From: Amycolatopsis taiwanensis DSM 45107
GTDB taxonomy: Bacteria; Actinomycetota; Actinomycetes; Mycobacteriales; Pseudonocardiaceae
NCBI RefSeq assembly: GCF_000519205.1
Contig: NZ_JAFB01000015.1
Span: 196,508-260,507, forward strand
Direction: 5' to 3'
Length of the DNA stretch: 64,000 nucleotides
Shown here: piece after piece, positions 36,505 to 45,847 of the stretch
Layout: the number at the start of each line of letters is the position of its first letter
How positions within the stretch are numbered: the first letter of the stretch is position 1
The notes under the pieces: generated by a model
Told to the model about the DNA's origin: nothing
Databases searched by the model: none
What the model saw: the letters and a program-made list of their open reading frames with translations, nothing else
Translations under genes and position numbers: made by a program

Positions 36505-39033
36505 TCACTGCGACAGGAGCTTGGCGCAGCGGATGAGGCCGAGGTGGGAGTACGCCTGCGGGTGGTTGCCCAGGGAGCGCTCGGCGATCGGGTCGTACTG
36601 CTCGGGCAGCAGGCCGGTCGGGCCGGCTGCGTCGATGAGCTGCTCGAACAGCTCCTCCGCCTCGGTCCGCCGGCCGCTGAGCAGGTACGCCTCGATGAGC
36701 CACGCCGCGCACAGGTGGAACCCGCCCTCGCCGCCCGGTAGCCCGTCATCGCGGCGGTACCGGTACACGGTGGACCCGCTGCGCAGTTCCGCCTCGATGG
36801 CGGTCACGGTCGACTGGAACCGCTCGTCCGCCGGGTCGAGCAGGCCGGCGAGCCCGACGAACAGCGACGCGGCGTCCAGGTCCGTCCCGTCGTAGGCGGT
36901 GGTGAACGCCTGCACCTCTTCGTTCCAGCCGTGGGTCAGCACGTCCTCGGCGATCGCGGCACGCAGCGTGGGCCATTCCGCGGGGATTTCGCGCTCGTAG
37001 ATCTCGCCCAGCTTGATCGCCCGGTCGATGGTCACCCAGCACATCACGCGCGAGTACACGCGGTGCCGCGGCACGTGCCGCTCCTCCCAGATGCCGTGGT
37101 CCGGCTCCGACCACCGGCGGCTGACCGCTTCGGCCATCGCCTGCACCAGCTCCCAGTCCTGGTCGCGCAGCTCGCCGCGCACCTCGGCCAGCGCGCACAC
37201 CAGCTCGACGACCGGGCCGAACACGTCCAGCTGGACCTGGTGGTTGGCCAGGTTCCCGACCCGGACCGGCCGCGAACCGGCATAGCCCGGCAGGGACTCG
37301 ATCACCGCCTCGGCGCCCAGCTGGGTGCCGGCGATCGTGTACAGCGGGTGCAGCCGCTCGGGCCCGGCCAGGGTCTCGAGCACGCCGTGCAGCCAGCTCA
37401 GGTAGCCCTCGGCCTCCGTGACCGAACCCAACCCGACCAGTTCCCGCACGGTCATCGCCGCGTCACGGATCCAGCAGTACCGGTAGTCCCAGTTGCGGAC
37501 CCCGCCGATCTCCTCGGGCAGCGACGACGTCGCCGCGGCGAGCACGCCACCGGTGTCGCTGTTGCACAGGCCGCGCAGCGTCAGCGCCGAGCGCGCCACC
37601 AGTTCGGTCTCCACATTTGGCAGCTTCAGCGCGGACGCCCAGCCGCTCCAGTAGGTGCCCGCCCTGGTCCGACGCTCCATTTCGGACAGTTCATGCGGGC
37701 CGAGTTCCGTGGTGCCGCAACGAAGTTCCAGCACGACCGGCTCGTCGGCGGTGGGCTGGACAAGCGCGGAAGCGGAGTCGTGCAGCCCGTCCGAGGTGAT
37801 CTCCCAGGTCACGCCGGGCGCGCGGAGCACGATCGGCTCGGAGGTGCCGAGCACGCGCAGGCCGTCCTCCTCGGCCACCAGCCGCACCGGCACGCCACCG
37901 AACTCCGGCCGTGGCGCGAACACCACGGTCGCCGCCGCCGAACCGGAGATCACCCGGACCAGGTCGGTGCGGTGGGCCGGGCCGCCGGGTTCCAGGTAGT
38001 CCGTGACCAGCAGCCGTGACCAGCGGGTCTCCACGGTCATCGTGTTCGGCAGGTAGCGCTGCCCCAGGGGCAGGCCGTTGCGGTAGGGCTTGATCGAGAA
38101 GTGCCCGGCGCCGACGCCGCCGAGCAGATCGGCGAACACCGCGGGGGCGTCCGGCCCGGGGTGGCACAGCCAGGTCAGCCGCGCGTCCGGGGTGAGCAGC
38201 GCGACCGAACGCTCGTTGGAGAGCATGGACATCCGCTCGATCGGCGGCGCCTGCTCGCCGTAGAGCCAGTTCCGCCGCTCCTCGAGGATGAACGCGAGTA
38301 CGGTCGCGACCTCCTCGGCACCACGAATCCGGTACGCCGCAAGGGTTTCCCCGTCGCCGACCTTCACGCCCAGGTCGGGCCCGGACAGCCGGGCGAACGC
38401 CTTCTCGTCGGTCACGTCGTCGCCGAGGAACATCGCCGCGGTGGCGCCGACCTGGTGGCGAAGCGTGTCCAGTGCCCGGCCCTTGTCGGTCTGCACCACC
38501 GAGAGTTCGACGACTTCCTTGCCGTCGGTGGTGGAAACCCCGTCCCAGGTACCCGGTCCCTTGTGGATCTCGTCGAGGATCCGGTGGGCCTCGTCGCGCT
38601 CGGCCCGCCGGACATGCACCGCGATGCTCGCCGGTTTGACCTCCAGCTGTACTCCCGGCGCGCCGTCGACCAGCTTTTCCAGCTCGTGTTCCAGCCGGCG
38701 TAGCTTCTCCCGCGCCCCGGCTTCCAACGCGTGTACGAAGCCGATGTCGAACTCCGAGCCGTGGCTGCCGACCAAATGCACCTCGGCGGGCAGTCGCGAC
38801 AGCGTGGCCAGGTCCCGCAGGGCCCGGCCGGAGATGACTGCGGTGGTCGTCTCGTGCAATACGGCCAGCGAACGCAACGCCCCCACGGACTCGGGCAGCG
38901 GGCGCGCCTCGTCCGGATTGCTCACGATCGGAGCCAGCGTCCCGTCATAGTCGCACGCGACCAGAAGTCGCGGCGTGCGGGCGATCTGCACGATCGCACG
39001 CCGCAGCTCGGCGGGCAAAGACTCGGCGGTCAA
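36505..39033 (-). CDS. Trehalose-6-phosphate phosphatase fused to a GH15 glycoside hydrolase
   Basis: An 842-residue two-domain protein. Residues 1-245 are an OtsB phosphatase of the HAD type (ACDYDGTLAPIV, VISGR, GDDVTDEKAF). Residues 265-842 are a GH15 domain (RNWDYRYCWIRDAAMTVREL, GGFHLCAAWLIEAYLLSGR), the family of glucoamylases and mycobacterial trehalases. The phosphatase would finish trehalose made by the upstream OtsA; the GH15 half might hydrolyse trehalose or another glucoside. The start is a TTG with GAGGAGA just upstream. It is 55 bp after otsA on the same strand. Confidence 0.9.
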   Translation of the reverse strand: MTAESLPAELRRAIVQIARTPRLLVACDYDGTLAPIVSNPDEARPLPESVGALRSLAVLHETTTAVISGRALRDLATLSRLPAEVHLVGSHGSEFDIGFVHALEAGAREKLRRLEHELEKLVDGAPGVQLEVKPASIAVHVRRAERDEAHRILDEIHKGPGTWDGVSTTDGKEVVELSVVQTDKGRALDTLRHQVGATAAMFLGDDVTDEKAFARLSGPDLGVKVGDGETLAAYRIRGAEEVATVLAFILEERRNWLYGEQAPPIERMSMLSNERSVALLTPDARLTWLCHPGPDAPAVFADLLGGVGAGHFSIKPYRNGLPLGQRYLPNTMTVETRWSRLLVTDYLEPGGPAHRTDLVRVISGSAAATVVFAPRPEFGGVPVRLVAEEDGLRVLGTSEPIVLRAPGVTWEITSDGLHDSASALVQPTADEPVVLELRCGTTELGPHELSEMERRTRAGTYWSGWASALKLPNVETELVARSALTLRGLCNSDTGGVLAAATSSLPEEIGGVRNWDYRYCWIRDAAMTVRELVGLGSVTEAEGYLSWLHGVLETLAGPERLHPLYTIAGTQLGAEAVIESLPGYAGSRPVRVGNLANHQVQLDVFGPVVELVCALAEVRGELRDQDWELVQAMAEAVSRRWSEPDHGIWEERHVPRHRVYSRVMCWVTIDRAIKLGEIYEREIPAEWPTLRAAIAEDVLTHGWNEEVQAFTTAYDGTDLDAASLFVGLAGLLDPADERFQSTVTAIEAELRSGSTVYRYRRDDGLPGGEGGFHLCAAWLIEAYLLSGRRTEAEELFEQLIDAAGPTGLLPEQYDPIAERSLGNHPQAYSHLGLIRCAKLLSQ

Positions 39034-39088
39034 TACTTCTCCTCAGAAGCTCAAGCATGTCAATGTCAGTCTGGCAGGCGGGCGAGGC

Positions 39089-40531
39089 TCACGAGAGCGC
39101 TTCCGACCCCAGTGCTTCCAGAAACGATCTCGCCCACCGGTCTACGTCATGAGTGAGGACCTGACGACGCAAGGCACGCATCCGACGTCTGCCCTCAGCA
39201 GGGTCGAGCGTAATAGCCGCCTCGAGAGCGTTTTTCACCCCATCGAGATCGTGCGGATTGACCAGGAACGAGCTGGTCAGCTCCGCGGCGGCGCCGGCGA
39301 ACTCGGAGAGCACCAGCGAGCCGCCCAGGTCGTGGCGGCACGCCACGTACTCCTTGCAGACCAGGTTCATCCCATCACGTAGCGGAGTCACGACCATTAC
39401 ATCGGCCGCAGAGAAGAACGCCGCAAGCTCCGTACGGTTGACCGACTGATGCAGGTAGTGCACGACCGGGTGCCCCACGCGCGCGAACTCGCCGTTGATC
39501 CGGCCGACCATCTGCTCGATCTCGCCGCGCATGCGCTGGTAGTGCCCGACCCGCTCGCGGCTCGGGGTGGCGAGCTGGACGAACGTGACGTCCTCCGGGC
39601 GGATCCGGCCCTCGTGGAGCAGCTCGTGCAGGGCCTGCAGCCGCAGGTCGATGCCCTTGGTGTAGTCGAGCCGGTCGACTCCCAGCAGGAGCGTCTTGGG
39701 ATTGCCGAGATCGCGCCGGACCTGCGCCGCGCGCTCGACGACCTGCTTGGTGCGGGCGAGGCTGTCCAGCCCGGCCGCATCGATCGAGATCGGGAAGGCG
39801 CCGACACGCACGGTCCGGTTGCCGACCTGCATCAGGCCCGGCCGGGACCGCACGCCGACCGCGCCCCGGCTCGGTTCGAGACCGACCAGGGTGCGAGCGA
39901 GCCAGAGGAAGTTCTGCGCGCCGCCCGGACGGTGGAAACCGACCAGGTCGGCGCCGATCAGCCCGCGTACGATCTCGGCCCGCCACGGCAGCTGCATGAA
40001 CAGCTCGACCGGCGGGAACGGGATGTGCAGGAAGAACCCGATCCGCAGGTCCGGGCGCAACTCGCGGAGCATGCTCGGGACCAGTTGCAGCTGGTAGTCC
40101 TGTACCCAGACGGTGGCACCCTCGGCCGCCACCTTGGCGCTGGCCTCGGCGAACCGGCGGTTGACCTTGACGTAGGACTCCCACCACTTCCGGTCGAACA
40201 CCGGCGGTTGGACAACGTCGTGGTAGAGCGGCCACAAAGTGGCGTTCGAGAAGCCTTCGTAGTAGTCGCGCACGTCATCGTCGGTCAGCGTCACCGGGTA
40301 GAGCACCATGCCCTCGTCGGTGAACGGGTCGACCTCGACCCCGGGCACGCCCGGCCAGCCCACCCAGGCGCCCTTGCGGGAGCGCAGGAACGGCTCCAGC
40401 GCGGAGACGAGGCCGCCGGGGCTCGCCGTCCAGCGCTGGGTGCCGTCCGCCGCACGCTCGAGGTCCACGGGCAGCCGGTTGGCCACCACGACGAAGTCCG
40501 CCGAAGACAGGCCGATCGCTGGTTCGCTCAC
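39089..40531 (-). CDS. otsA: Trehalose-6-phosphate synthase
   Basis: A 480-residue GT20 enzyme joining UDP-glucose (or ADP-glucose) and glucose-6-phosphate. Family motifs are visible: [56 protein letters not shown], and the donor-site run [17 protein letters not shown]. The start is a GTG with GGAGGAG upstream. It forms an operon with the OtsB-GH15 gene, giving a two-step trehalose pathway. Confidence 0.94.
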   Translation of the reverse strand: MSEPAIGLSSADFVVVANRLPVDLERAADGTQRWTASPGGLVSALEPFLRSRKGAWVGWPGVPGVEVDPFTDEGMVLYPVTLTDDDVRDYYEGFSNATLWPLYHDVVQPPVFDRKWWESYVKVNRRFAEASAKVAAEGATVWVQDYQLQLVPSMLRELRPDLRIGFFLHIPFPPVELFMQLPWRAEIVRGLIGADLVGFHRPGGAQNFLWLARTLVGLEPSRGAVGVRSRPGLMQVGNRTVRVGAFPISIDAAGLDSLARTKQVVERAAQVRRDLGNPKTLLLGVDRLDYTKGIDLRLQALHELLHEGRIRPEDVTFVQLATPSRERVGHYQRMRGEIEQMVGRINGEFARVGHPVVHYLHQSVNRTELAAFFSAADVMVVTPLRDGMNLVCKEYVACRHDLGGSLVLSEFAGAAAELTSSFLVNPHDLDGVKNALEAAITLDPAEGRRRMRALRRQVLTHDVDRWARSFLEALGSEALS

Positions 40532-40788
40532 GTCTTCTCCTCCGCGGGTTTGCGCGCGACCGCAATCGTGTCGACGGGGCGCTCCATCTGAGGGCGAGTC
40601 ACGTGCTCGGCTCGGGCGCCCCGCCGCCCCGATGGCGGGACAACGGCGCGCGCGTGCTGGTCACCTTGATTGCCGCGACTAGACATAGCGCTCGCTCACG
40701 TCACCGCTTTCTGTCTTGCTCACCGCCTCCGACACTATCCCGTGTCCGAAGTGACGATCGACCGCGCGGTGGGGCACCTACTCTGTTC

Positions 40789-40806
40789 GCCGCCCGGCCG
40801 GGCGGC
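40789..40806. terminator. Perfect 18-bp palindrome after the exporter gene
   Basis: GCCGCCCGGCCGGGCGGC lies 12 bp beyond the stop codon of the minus-strand exporter gene. It is a very stable GC hairpin, though without a loop it may act as a cruciform or dimer site rather than a standard terminator. Confidence 0.45.
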
Positions 40807-40818
40807 TCATGTGTTCGG

Positions 40819-42333
40819 TCACTCCAGCCGTCGCTTGGCCGGCCGCAGCGGCCCGGCCATCCGGGGACCGGACAGCTTACGTTCCAGTCTGCCCAGTCGG
40901 GTCCGCACGGGCTGGGCAAGGTACTCGCCGAGCACGACCCCGGCGGCCAGCGCGAGCCCGATCGCGACCGCGCGCATCAGCGTCGAGATCCCGGTCGCCT
41001 CGGTGGCCAGCTCGTACAGGCCGCGGTAGGTGGACAGCCCGGGCAGCAGCGGTGTGATCCCCGAAACGGCCACGACCAGCGGGGTGACCCTGAGCCGGCG
41101 TGACAGCACCCCGCCGCAGAACCCGACCAGCGTCGCGGCGATGGCGGACGAGCCGATGGAGTCCAGCGAGGCCAGCACCAGACCGTTGTAGACGAAGGCG
41201 CCGATCGCGCCCGCCGCGGCCGCCACGAGCAGGGCGCGCAGCGTCGAGTAGCTGGCCAGCGCGAAGCAGGCGGCCGTGCCCGCGCCCGCCACGGTCACCA
41301 ACGGCAGGCCCAGCGCCGTCTGCGACGGCAGTTCGGGGATCGCCTGCTCCAGTCCGACCGCCTTGCTGAGGTTCAGGGCGAGCGCGACGCCGCTGATCAG
41401 CCCGGCACTCATCAGGACGATCTCCATGGTGCGCCCGGCCGCGGTCACGTTGTAACCGGTGATCGCGTCTTGCACCGCCGAAACCGTGGACAGCCCGGAC
41501 AGCAACACGGTGATCGCCGCGGCCGCGACCAGAGTGGAAAACCGCATCGGCACCATTCCGGTGTTGACGATGGCGGTGGCCAGGCCGGTGGCCACCAGGC
41601 CGCCGACCACCTGCTGGAAGAAGAAGGGCAACAGGTACTTGTTGAGCAGGCGGCCGAGCCGGTCCACCAGCGCGGAAATGAAGAAGGCCCCGATGGCCAC
41701 CGTCGGCCCGCCGCCCAGGATCAGCGTGACGAAGAAGGCCATCCCGCCCCAGGCCAGGGTCGCCACCCAGCGCGGGTACGGATGTGGCGCCGCGGTGATC
41801 CGGCTCAGTTCGGCGTGGGCCTCTTTCGCGTCGACCTTGTTGCGGATGATCTGCTGCACCAGCATTTCGGTCTCGGACAGCCGGGTGTAGTCCAGGCTCC
41901 GCGAACGGACCACTCGCAGCGCGCTGACCGGGGCCAGTTCGGTGCCCCGGTGGCAGGTGACGGTGATCGACGTGAAGATGACATCGACTTCGCAGTGCGG
42001 CAGTCCGAGGGACGAGGTCAGCGCCAGAATCGTCGCGGTCACGTCCGAGGCGCCCGCGCCGCTGGCCATCTGGACCTCGCCGATGCGCAGCACCAGGTCG
42101 AGCACGAAGTTGACGGTCCCGTCGTCGGGCAGCGCCGGACCGTGCTCGGCACCGACCGCCGGGGCCGGCTGTTCCCCGGCCGATCCGTCGAGCCTGCGCC
42201 AGGCCCACCGATGTGACATGGTCGCCCGCCTGCGCCGGTTGTTCCGGTCGACGGCGGGATCCCGTGGCGGTTCCTGGCTGTGCCAGCCGCGCCCGCGGTT
42301 CGCCTGTCCGCCGGCGTGCTGGATGTTCGTCAT
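40819..42333 (-). CDS. Threonine/serine exporter family protein (ThrE-like)
   Basis: A 504-residue protein. The N-terminal third is a cytoplasmic ThrE domain (FVLDLVLRIGEVQMASGAGASDVTATI, with HCEVDVIFTSI), followed by about ten helices in two halves (ThrE and ThrE-2 like) such as GGPTVAIGAFFISALVDRLG. Members export threonine and serine by proton motive force. I start at ATG 42333, preceded by GGGAGG; the first 50 residues are disordered. It stands alone, divergent from tRNA-Thr. Confidence 0.88.
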   Translation of the reverse strand: MTNIQHAGGQANRGRGWHSQEPPRDPAVDRNNRRRRATMSHRWAWRRLDGSAGEQPAPAVGAEHGPALPDDGTVNFVLDLVLRIGEVQMASGAGASDVTATILALTSSLGLPHCEVDVIFTSITVTCHRGTELAPVSALRVVRSRSLDYTRLSETEMLVQQIIRNKVDAKEAHAELSRITAAPHPYPRWVATLAWGGMAFFVTLILGGGPTVAIGAFFISALVDRLGRLLNKYLLPFFFQQVVGGLVATGLATAIVNTGMVPMRFSTLVAAAAITVLLSGLSTVSAVQDAITGYNVTAAGRTMEIVLMSAGLISGVALALNLSKAVGLEQAIPELPSQTALGLPLVTVAGAGTAACFALASYSTLRALLVAAAAGAIGAFVYNGLVLASLDSIGSSAIAATLVGFCGGVLSRRLRVTPLVVAVSGITPLLPGLSTYRGLYELATEATGISTLMRAVAIGLALAAGVVLGEYLAQPVRTRLGRLERKLSGPRMAGPLRPAKRRLE

Positions 42334-42423
42334 GCGGTTTCCACCTCCCATTCCCACCGTGAGCATCGCCACCCGGTGCAAGGTCGTAACGGGGCCGGAC
42401 CCGTGGCGTGCGCCACTTCGCCG

Positions 42424-42454
42424 TTAAACCCTCGATCGGGGTACTTGCTACGAT
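42424..42454 (+). promoter_or_regulatory. Candidate tRNA-Thr promoter
   Basis: TACGAT at 42449-42454 is a good -10 hexamer 13 bp before the tRNA. TTAAAC at 42424-42429 is a weak -35 at 19-bp spacing. Confidence 0.45.
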
Positions 42455-42466
42455 GGCGCGCGACCG

Positions 42467-42539
42467 GCCGACTTAGCTCAGTTGGTAGAGCAGCTGTCTT
42501 GTAAACAGCAGGTCAGGGGTTCGAGTCCCCTAGTCGGCT
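42467..42539 (+). tRNA. tRNA-Thr (TGT anticodon)
   Basis: A 73-nt cloverleaf: acceptor GCCGACT/AGTCGGC, D loop with AGCTCAGTTGGTAGAGC, anticodon arm GCTGT-CTTGTAA-ACAGC with anticodon TGT, and T arm GGGGTTCGAGTCCCC. CCA is not encoded. A terminator hairpin follows 11 bp later. Confidence 0.96.
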
Positions 42540-42549
42540 CAGCGCCGAA

Positions 42550-42581
42550 CCAGGGAGTTCTCCGAGGTGGGAACTCCCTGG
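42550..42581 (+). terminator. tRNA-Thr terminator hairpin
   Basis: CCAGGGAGTTC (42550-42560) pairs perfectly with GAACTCCCTGG (42571-42581) around a 10-nt loop. Confidence 0.75.
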
Positions 42582-43256
42582 TCGCGGGTTGGTCTGGAGT
42601 AGCCCCGGTCCGGCCGGGACGGTGGCCGCCGCGGGCCGTCGCCACCATCCTCGGCTGCCGCCCAGGGCAAACCCCGTCGAGCTTAACGGCGATGTTTCGC
42701 TATTACTCGCCAGGCGTGTGCTGATACCGACGAGCCATTGTCGATCTTCGATCAGCCCGGGTGGGGCTGGGACAACACGATCACGACCATGCAGGATCGC
42801 AATTCCACGTGTCAAACGCTGGGATGAACGGATGCCCACGGAGTTCGGTGAGTTCAGTCCACTGGGTGCTGGAGACACCGAATATTTCGGTGTCTCGAAA
42901 ACTCCGTCCGATTTATTCCGGTGACGCGGCGCGGACAGCTGATCGGCTATTTGCGGGTTCGAAGAATCCACGAGCGAGGACGCCGCACTAGTCGCCAACC
43001 GCAGCAGGAGAGTTGACGCGGGGTTGGCGGCGGTCGCGCCATAGCGGCGCGCTGAGCGCCGGTGCCGATCATGAGCACCTGACACGCGTGGGGGCTTCCC
43101 GCGTGAGGAAAACCACGGTCAGCGCCTGCTCGGCCGTCCACATGCGACCTCGCGCAGATTCCGATCACCATTACGATCCGTGCTTCCTCACTGCCGGTCG
43201 GCGAGCGTGCGATCAGTTGGCGTGCGGTGTCGACCTCGGTTTGTGAGGGTTGAAGC
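42582..43256. other. 675-bp intergenic region with a 25-bp palindrome
   Basis: No convincing gene: frames here are short, switch codon bias and lack ribosome sites, and GC content dips around 42690-42800 and 42880-42920. The one clear structure is a perfect inverted repeat, GAGACACCGAA (42872-42882) and TTCGGTGTCTC (42886-42896) around TAT. The position just after a tRNA suits a decayed integration site, but no integrase remnant or copy of the tRNA 3-prime end was found. Confidence 0.5.
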
Positions 43257-44363
43257 GTGGTCATTGCTCGTCTGCGTCGCTGGCTGCCCCTGACGGCCAT
43301 CGTCCCGCTGCTGGCGGATGTGGTCCTCATCCTGACCTGGGGCCGTCAGTTGGGCTGGGGCGTGGTTGCCGTGGTCGCCGTGGTGCTGGCCGCCGCGGCG
43401 CTCGTCGCCGTGCACCATGCGGAGGTCGTGGCGCACCGGGTGGGCGAGCCGTTCGGGTCGTTGGTGCTGGCTTTGGCGGTCACGGTGATCGAAGTCGCCC
43501 TGATCGTCACGATGATGACCTCCGGCGGACCGGGGAGCTTCTCGCTGGCCCGCGACACGGTGTTCGCCGCCGCGATGATCACCATGAACGGCATCGTCGG
43601 GCTCTCACTGCTGCTCGGAACGGTGCGCTACGGGAGCGCCCTGTTCAACCCCGAAGGCAGCGGTGCCGCGCTGGCCTGCGTGGTCACCCTCGCCACGCTG
43701 AGCCTGGTGCTGCCGACGTTCACCACCAGCCGGCCCGGGCCCGAGTTCTCCGCGATTCAGCTCACCTTCGCCGCGATGGCCTCGCTCGTGGTCTACGGCG
43801 TTTTCGTATTCACCCAGACCATTCGGCACCGCGACTTCTTCCTGCCGGTGACCAGCGCGGGCGAGTCGGTGATCGCCGTCGAGGAGGCGCACGCCAAGCC
43901 GCCCAGCCTGGGGCGGACCCTGGCCAGCCTGGCGCTGCTGATCCTGGCGCTGATCGCGGTGGTCGGGTTGGCCAAGGTGGAATCCCCGGCGATCGAGACG
44001 GGCGTGCGTGCGGCCGGCTTCCCGCACGCGGTCGTCGGCGTGGTGATCGCCCTGCTCGTGCTGGTGCCGGAGACCGTCGCCGCGGTCCGGTCCGCGCTGC
44101 GCCGTCGCATCCAGATCAGCCTGAACCTGGCCTACGGCTCCGCGCTCGCCAGCATCGGGCTGACCATCCCGGTCATCGCGCTCGCGTCCAGGTGGCTGCC
44201 CGGCCCGCTGCTGCTCGGACTGCAACCGTCGCAGATGGTGTTGTTGGCCCTCACCTCGGTGGTCAGCGTGCTCACCGTGGTCCCGGGACGGGCGACCCGG
44301 CTGCAGGGCACCCTCCACCTCGTGCTGCTCGCCGCGTTCCTGTTGCTGGCGATAAATCCGTGA
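43257..44363 (+). CDS. Calcium/proton antiporter (ChaA/CaCA family)
   Basis: A 368-residue protein with about ten helices and the two inverted CaCA alpha-repeats: GEPFGSLVLALAVTVIEVALIV and VLVPETVAAVRSALRRRIQIS with the following AYGSALASIGLTIP. The acidic residues in both repeats (the Glu of VIEVAL and the Glu of VPETV) are the cation site. It exchanges cytoplasmic calcium (or sodium/potassium) for protons. GTG start after GAGGG. Confidence 0.88.
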   Translation: MVIARLRRWLPLTAIVPLLADVVLILTWGRQLGWGVVAVVAVVLAAAALVAVHHAEVVAHRVGEPFGSLVLALAVTVIEVALIVTMMTSGGPGSFSLARDTVFAAAMITMNGIVGLSLLLGTVRYGSALFNPEGSGAALACVVTLATLSLVLPTFTTSRPGPEFSAIQLTFAAMASLVVYGVFVFTQTIRHRDFFLPVTSAGESVIAVEEAHAKPPSLGRTLASLALLILALIAVVGLAKVESPAIETGVRAAGFPHAVVGVVIALLVLVPETVAAVRSALRRRIQISLNLAYGSALASIGLTIPVIALASRWLPGPLLLGLQPSQMVLLALTSVVSVLTVVPGRATRLQGTLHLVLLAAFLLLAINP

Positions 44364-44670
44364 CCGACCGGCGGTGGCGATCTTTCCGGATCGCCCGAGA
44401 GCGGGGCTGGGCAGTGTTTCCAAGTGCGCGCGATCGGATTTGGGTTGCCAGACCGCGACTCCTGCGTGGCCCTTGCCTTCTTCAGGTTGGCGGCGTGCCT
44501 CCCCGAATCCAAGGCCTCCGGCGCGCGCCCGTGGTCACCTCGGGCGGAAACACGGACTTTGACACACGCTCTAGGCTGCGAGATCGCCCGGTGTGGACCT
44601 GTGGGGCTGGGTTCAGGCCGGCTACTGCTCGCTGTTGCCGCGCCCGACTCTGTCTCGAAGGAGTTCCCGC
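44364..44670. other. 307-bp intergenic region with possible promoter of the formamidase gene
   Basis: Contains TTGACA at 44559-44564, a perfect -35 hexamer; at 17-bp spacing the sequence GATCGC is a poor -10. The ribosome site AAGGAG (44659-44664) of the formamidase gene is at the right end. Nothing else is recognisable. Confidence 0.35.
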
Positions 44671-45606
44671 GTGACGGTCCACCATCTCGAACCCGCTCCC
44701 GGCACCGTGGTCGACGTGTTCAGCCGGGACAGCCCGACCGCGCTCACCGTCGATCCGGGCGACACGGTGGTCGTGAAGTCGCTGGACGCGCGCGGATACC
44801 TGCAACGGCAGCGCACCCCCGGCGAGGACCGGCCGCGCATGTTCCCCGAGGCGCGCGGCCACTGCCTGACCGGGCCGATCGACGTGCGTGGCGCCGAACC
44901 CGGCACCGTGCTCGCCGTACACCTGAAGTCGCTCATACCGGGTGACTGGGGCTGGACGGTGGCCGCGGCCAGGGACAACTGGCTGAACCGCCGGCTCGGC
45001 GTGGCCGGCGGGCCACCCGCGTGGCTGCTGTGGGACCTCGACTGGGACCCCGACGCGGGAGCGGGCACCGGCACCAACGACCTCGGCCGGACCGTGCGCC
45101 TCGCGCCGTTCCTCGGGATCGTCGGCATGCCACCGGCCGAGCCCGGCGAACACTCGACGACCCCGCCGCGCACGCTCGGCGGCGGCAACATCGACTGCCG
45201 GGAACTGGTCGCCGGATCCACGCTGTACCTGCCGGTCACCGTGCCCGGTGCGCACCTGCTGCTCGGCGACGGTCACGCGGTCCAGGGCGACGGCGAGGTC
45301 AGTGGGACCGCCATCGAATGCGCCATGACCACCGAGGTGGTTTTCGACGTGCTGACTGCGACGTCCGTACCCGGCATCCACGCCGAGACTCCGAGCGGCC
45401 GGATCACCTTCGGGTTCCACGAGAACCTCAACGAGGCGATGGCCGACGCGCTGGAGGCCATGGTGATCTGGCTCCAGGACCGATACGGCCTCGACAAGAC
45501 GACCGCACTCGCGCTGGCCAGCCCATCCGTGGACATGCGGGTCACCCAGGTGGCCAACAAGACGTGGGGCGTGCACGCCGTGTTACCCGAGGGCGCGATC
45601 CGCTGA
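44671..45606 (+). CDS. Acetamidase/formamidase family protein
   Basis: A 311-residue cytoplasmic amidase of the FmdA/AmdA family, hydrolysing formamide or acetamide to acid and ammonia. Typical segments: DPGDTVVVKSLDARG, TGPIDVRGAEPGTVLAV, TLGGGNIDCRELVAGSTLYLPV, GDGHAVQGDGEVSGTAIE and FGFHENLNEA. The GTG at 44671 follows AAGGAG. Whether the substrate is formamide or a larger amide is not evident. Neighbours do not form an operon with it. Confidence 0.88.
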   Translation: MTVHHLEPAPGTVVDVFSRDSPTALTVDPGDTVVVKSLDARGYLQRQRTPGEDRPRMFPEARGHCLTGPIDVRGAEPGTVLAVHLKSLIPGDWGWTVAAARDNWLNRRLGVAGGPPAWLLWDLDWDPDAGAGTGTNDLGRTVRLAPFLGIVGMPPAEPGEHSTTPPRTLGGGNIDCRELVAGSTLYLPVTVPGAHLLLGDGHAVQGDGEVSGTAIECAMTTEVVFDVLTATSVPGIHAETPSGRITFGFHENLNEAMADALEAMVIWLQDRYGLDKTTALALASPSVDMRVTQVANKTWGVHAVLPEGAIR

Positions 45607-45685
45607 CCCGACAGGTGGTACGGTCCGGTCATCTCGGCGACGTCGATATTTGGTGTGTATCAAGGATGAGAGGGAGGTGAGGTTG

Positions 45686-45763
45686 ATGACCGCGAAGGTG
45701 GCCGCTGTCGAACGCGGCGCTACGACCAACCTCGTTTCCCGGGTCTCGGCTGGACTCAGCTGA
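45686..45763 (+). CDS. 25-residue leader peptide candidate
   Basis: A short frame, MTAKVAAVERGATTNLVSRV followed by SAGLS and stop, with one of the strongest ribosome sites in the window (AGGGAGGTGAGG) immediately before its ATG. It lies 84 bp upstream of the GNAT gene and is followed by a hairpin that covers the GNAT ribosome site. The set-up resembles leader peptides that control the next gene by ribosome position. It could also be an independent small protein; the peptide has no recognised motif. Confidence 0.5.
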   Translation: MTAKVAAVERGATTNLVSRVSAGLS

Positions 45764-45818
45764 GTCGATCCGCCCAGCGGGATCGCTCATCCTTCGGCGG
45801 GTTCTTCTCGTTTCGGCC

Positions 45819-45842
45819 GAGATCCCTTATCGCAAGGATCTC
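45819..45842 (+). promoter_or_regulatory. Hairpin sequestering the GNAT ribosome-binding site
   Basis: GAGATCC (45819-45825) pairs with GGATCTC (45836-45842); the loop-proximal CTT and AAG can extend the stem. The downstream arm contains part of AAGGA (45834-45838), the ribosome site of the TTG-started GNAT gene at 45848. Folding would hide it. Confidence 0.5.
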
Positions 45843-45847
45843 CTTAA

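Noticed and set aside
42513..43085. 190-codon minus-strand frame after tRNA-Thr
   Set aside because: It covers the tRNA terminator and a low-GC stretch, shows no motif and has shifting codon bias.
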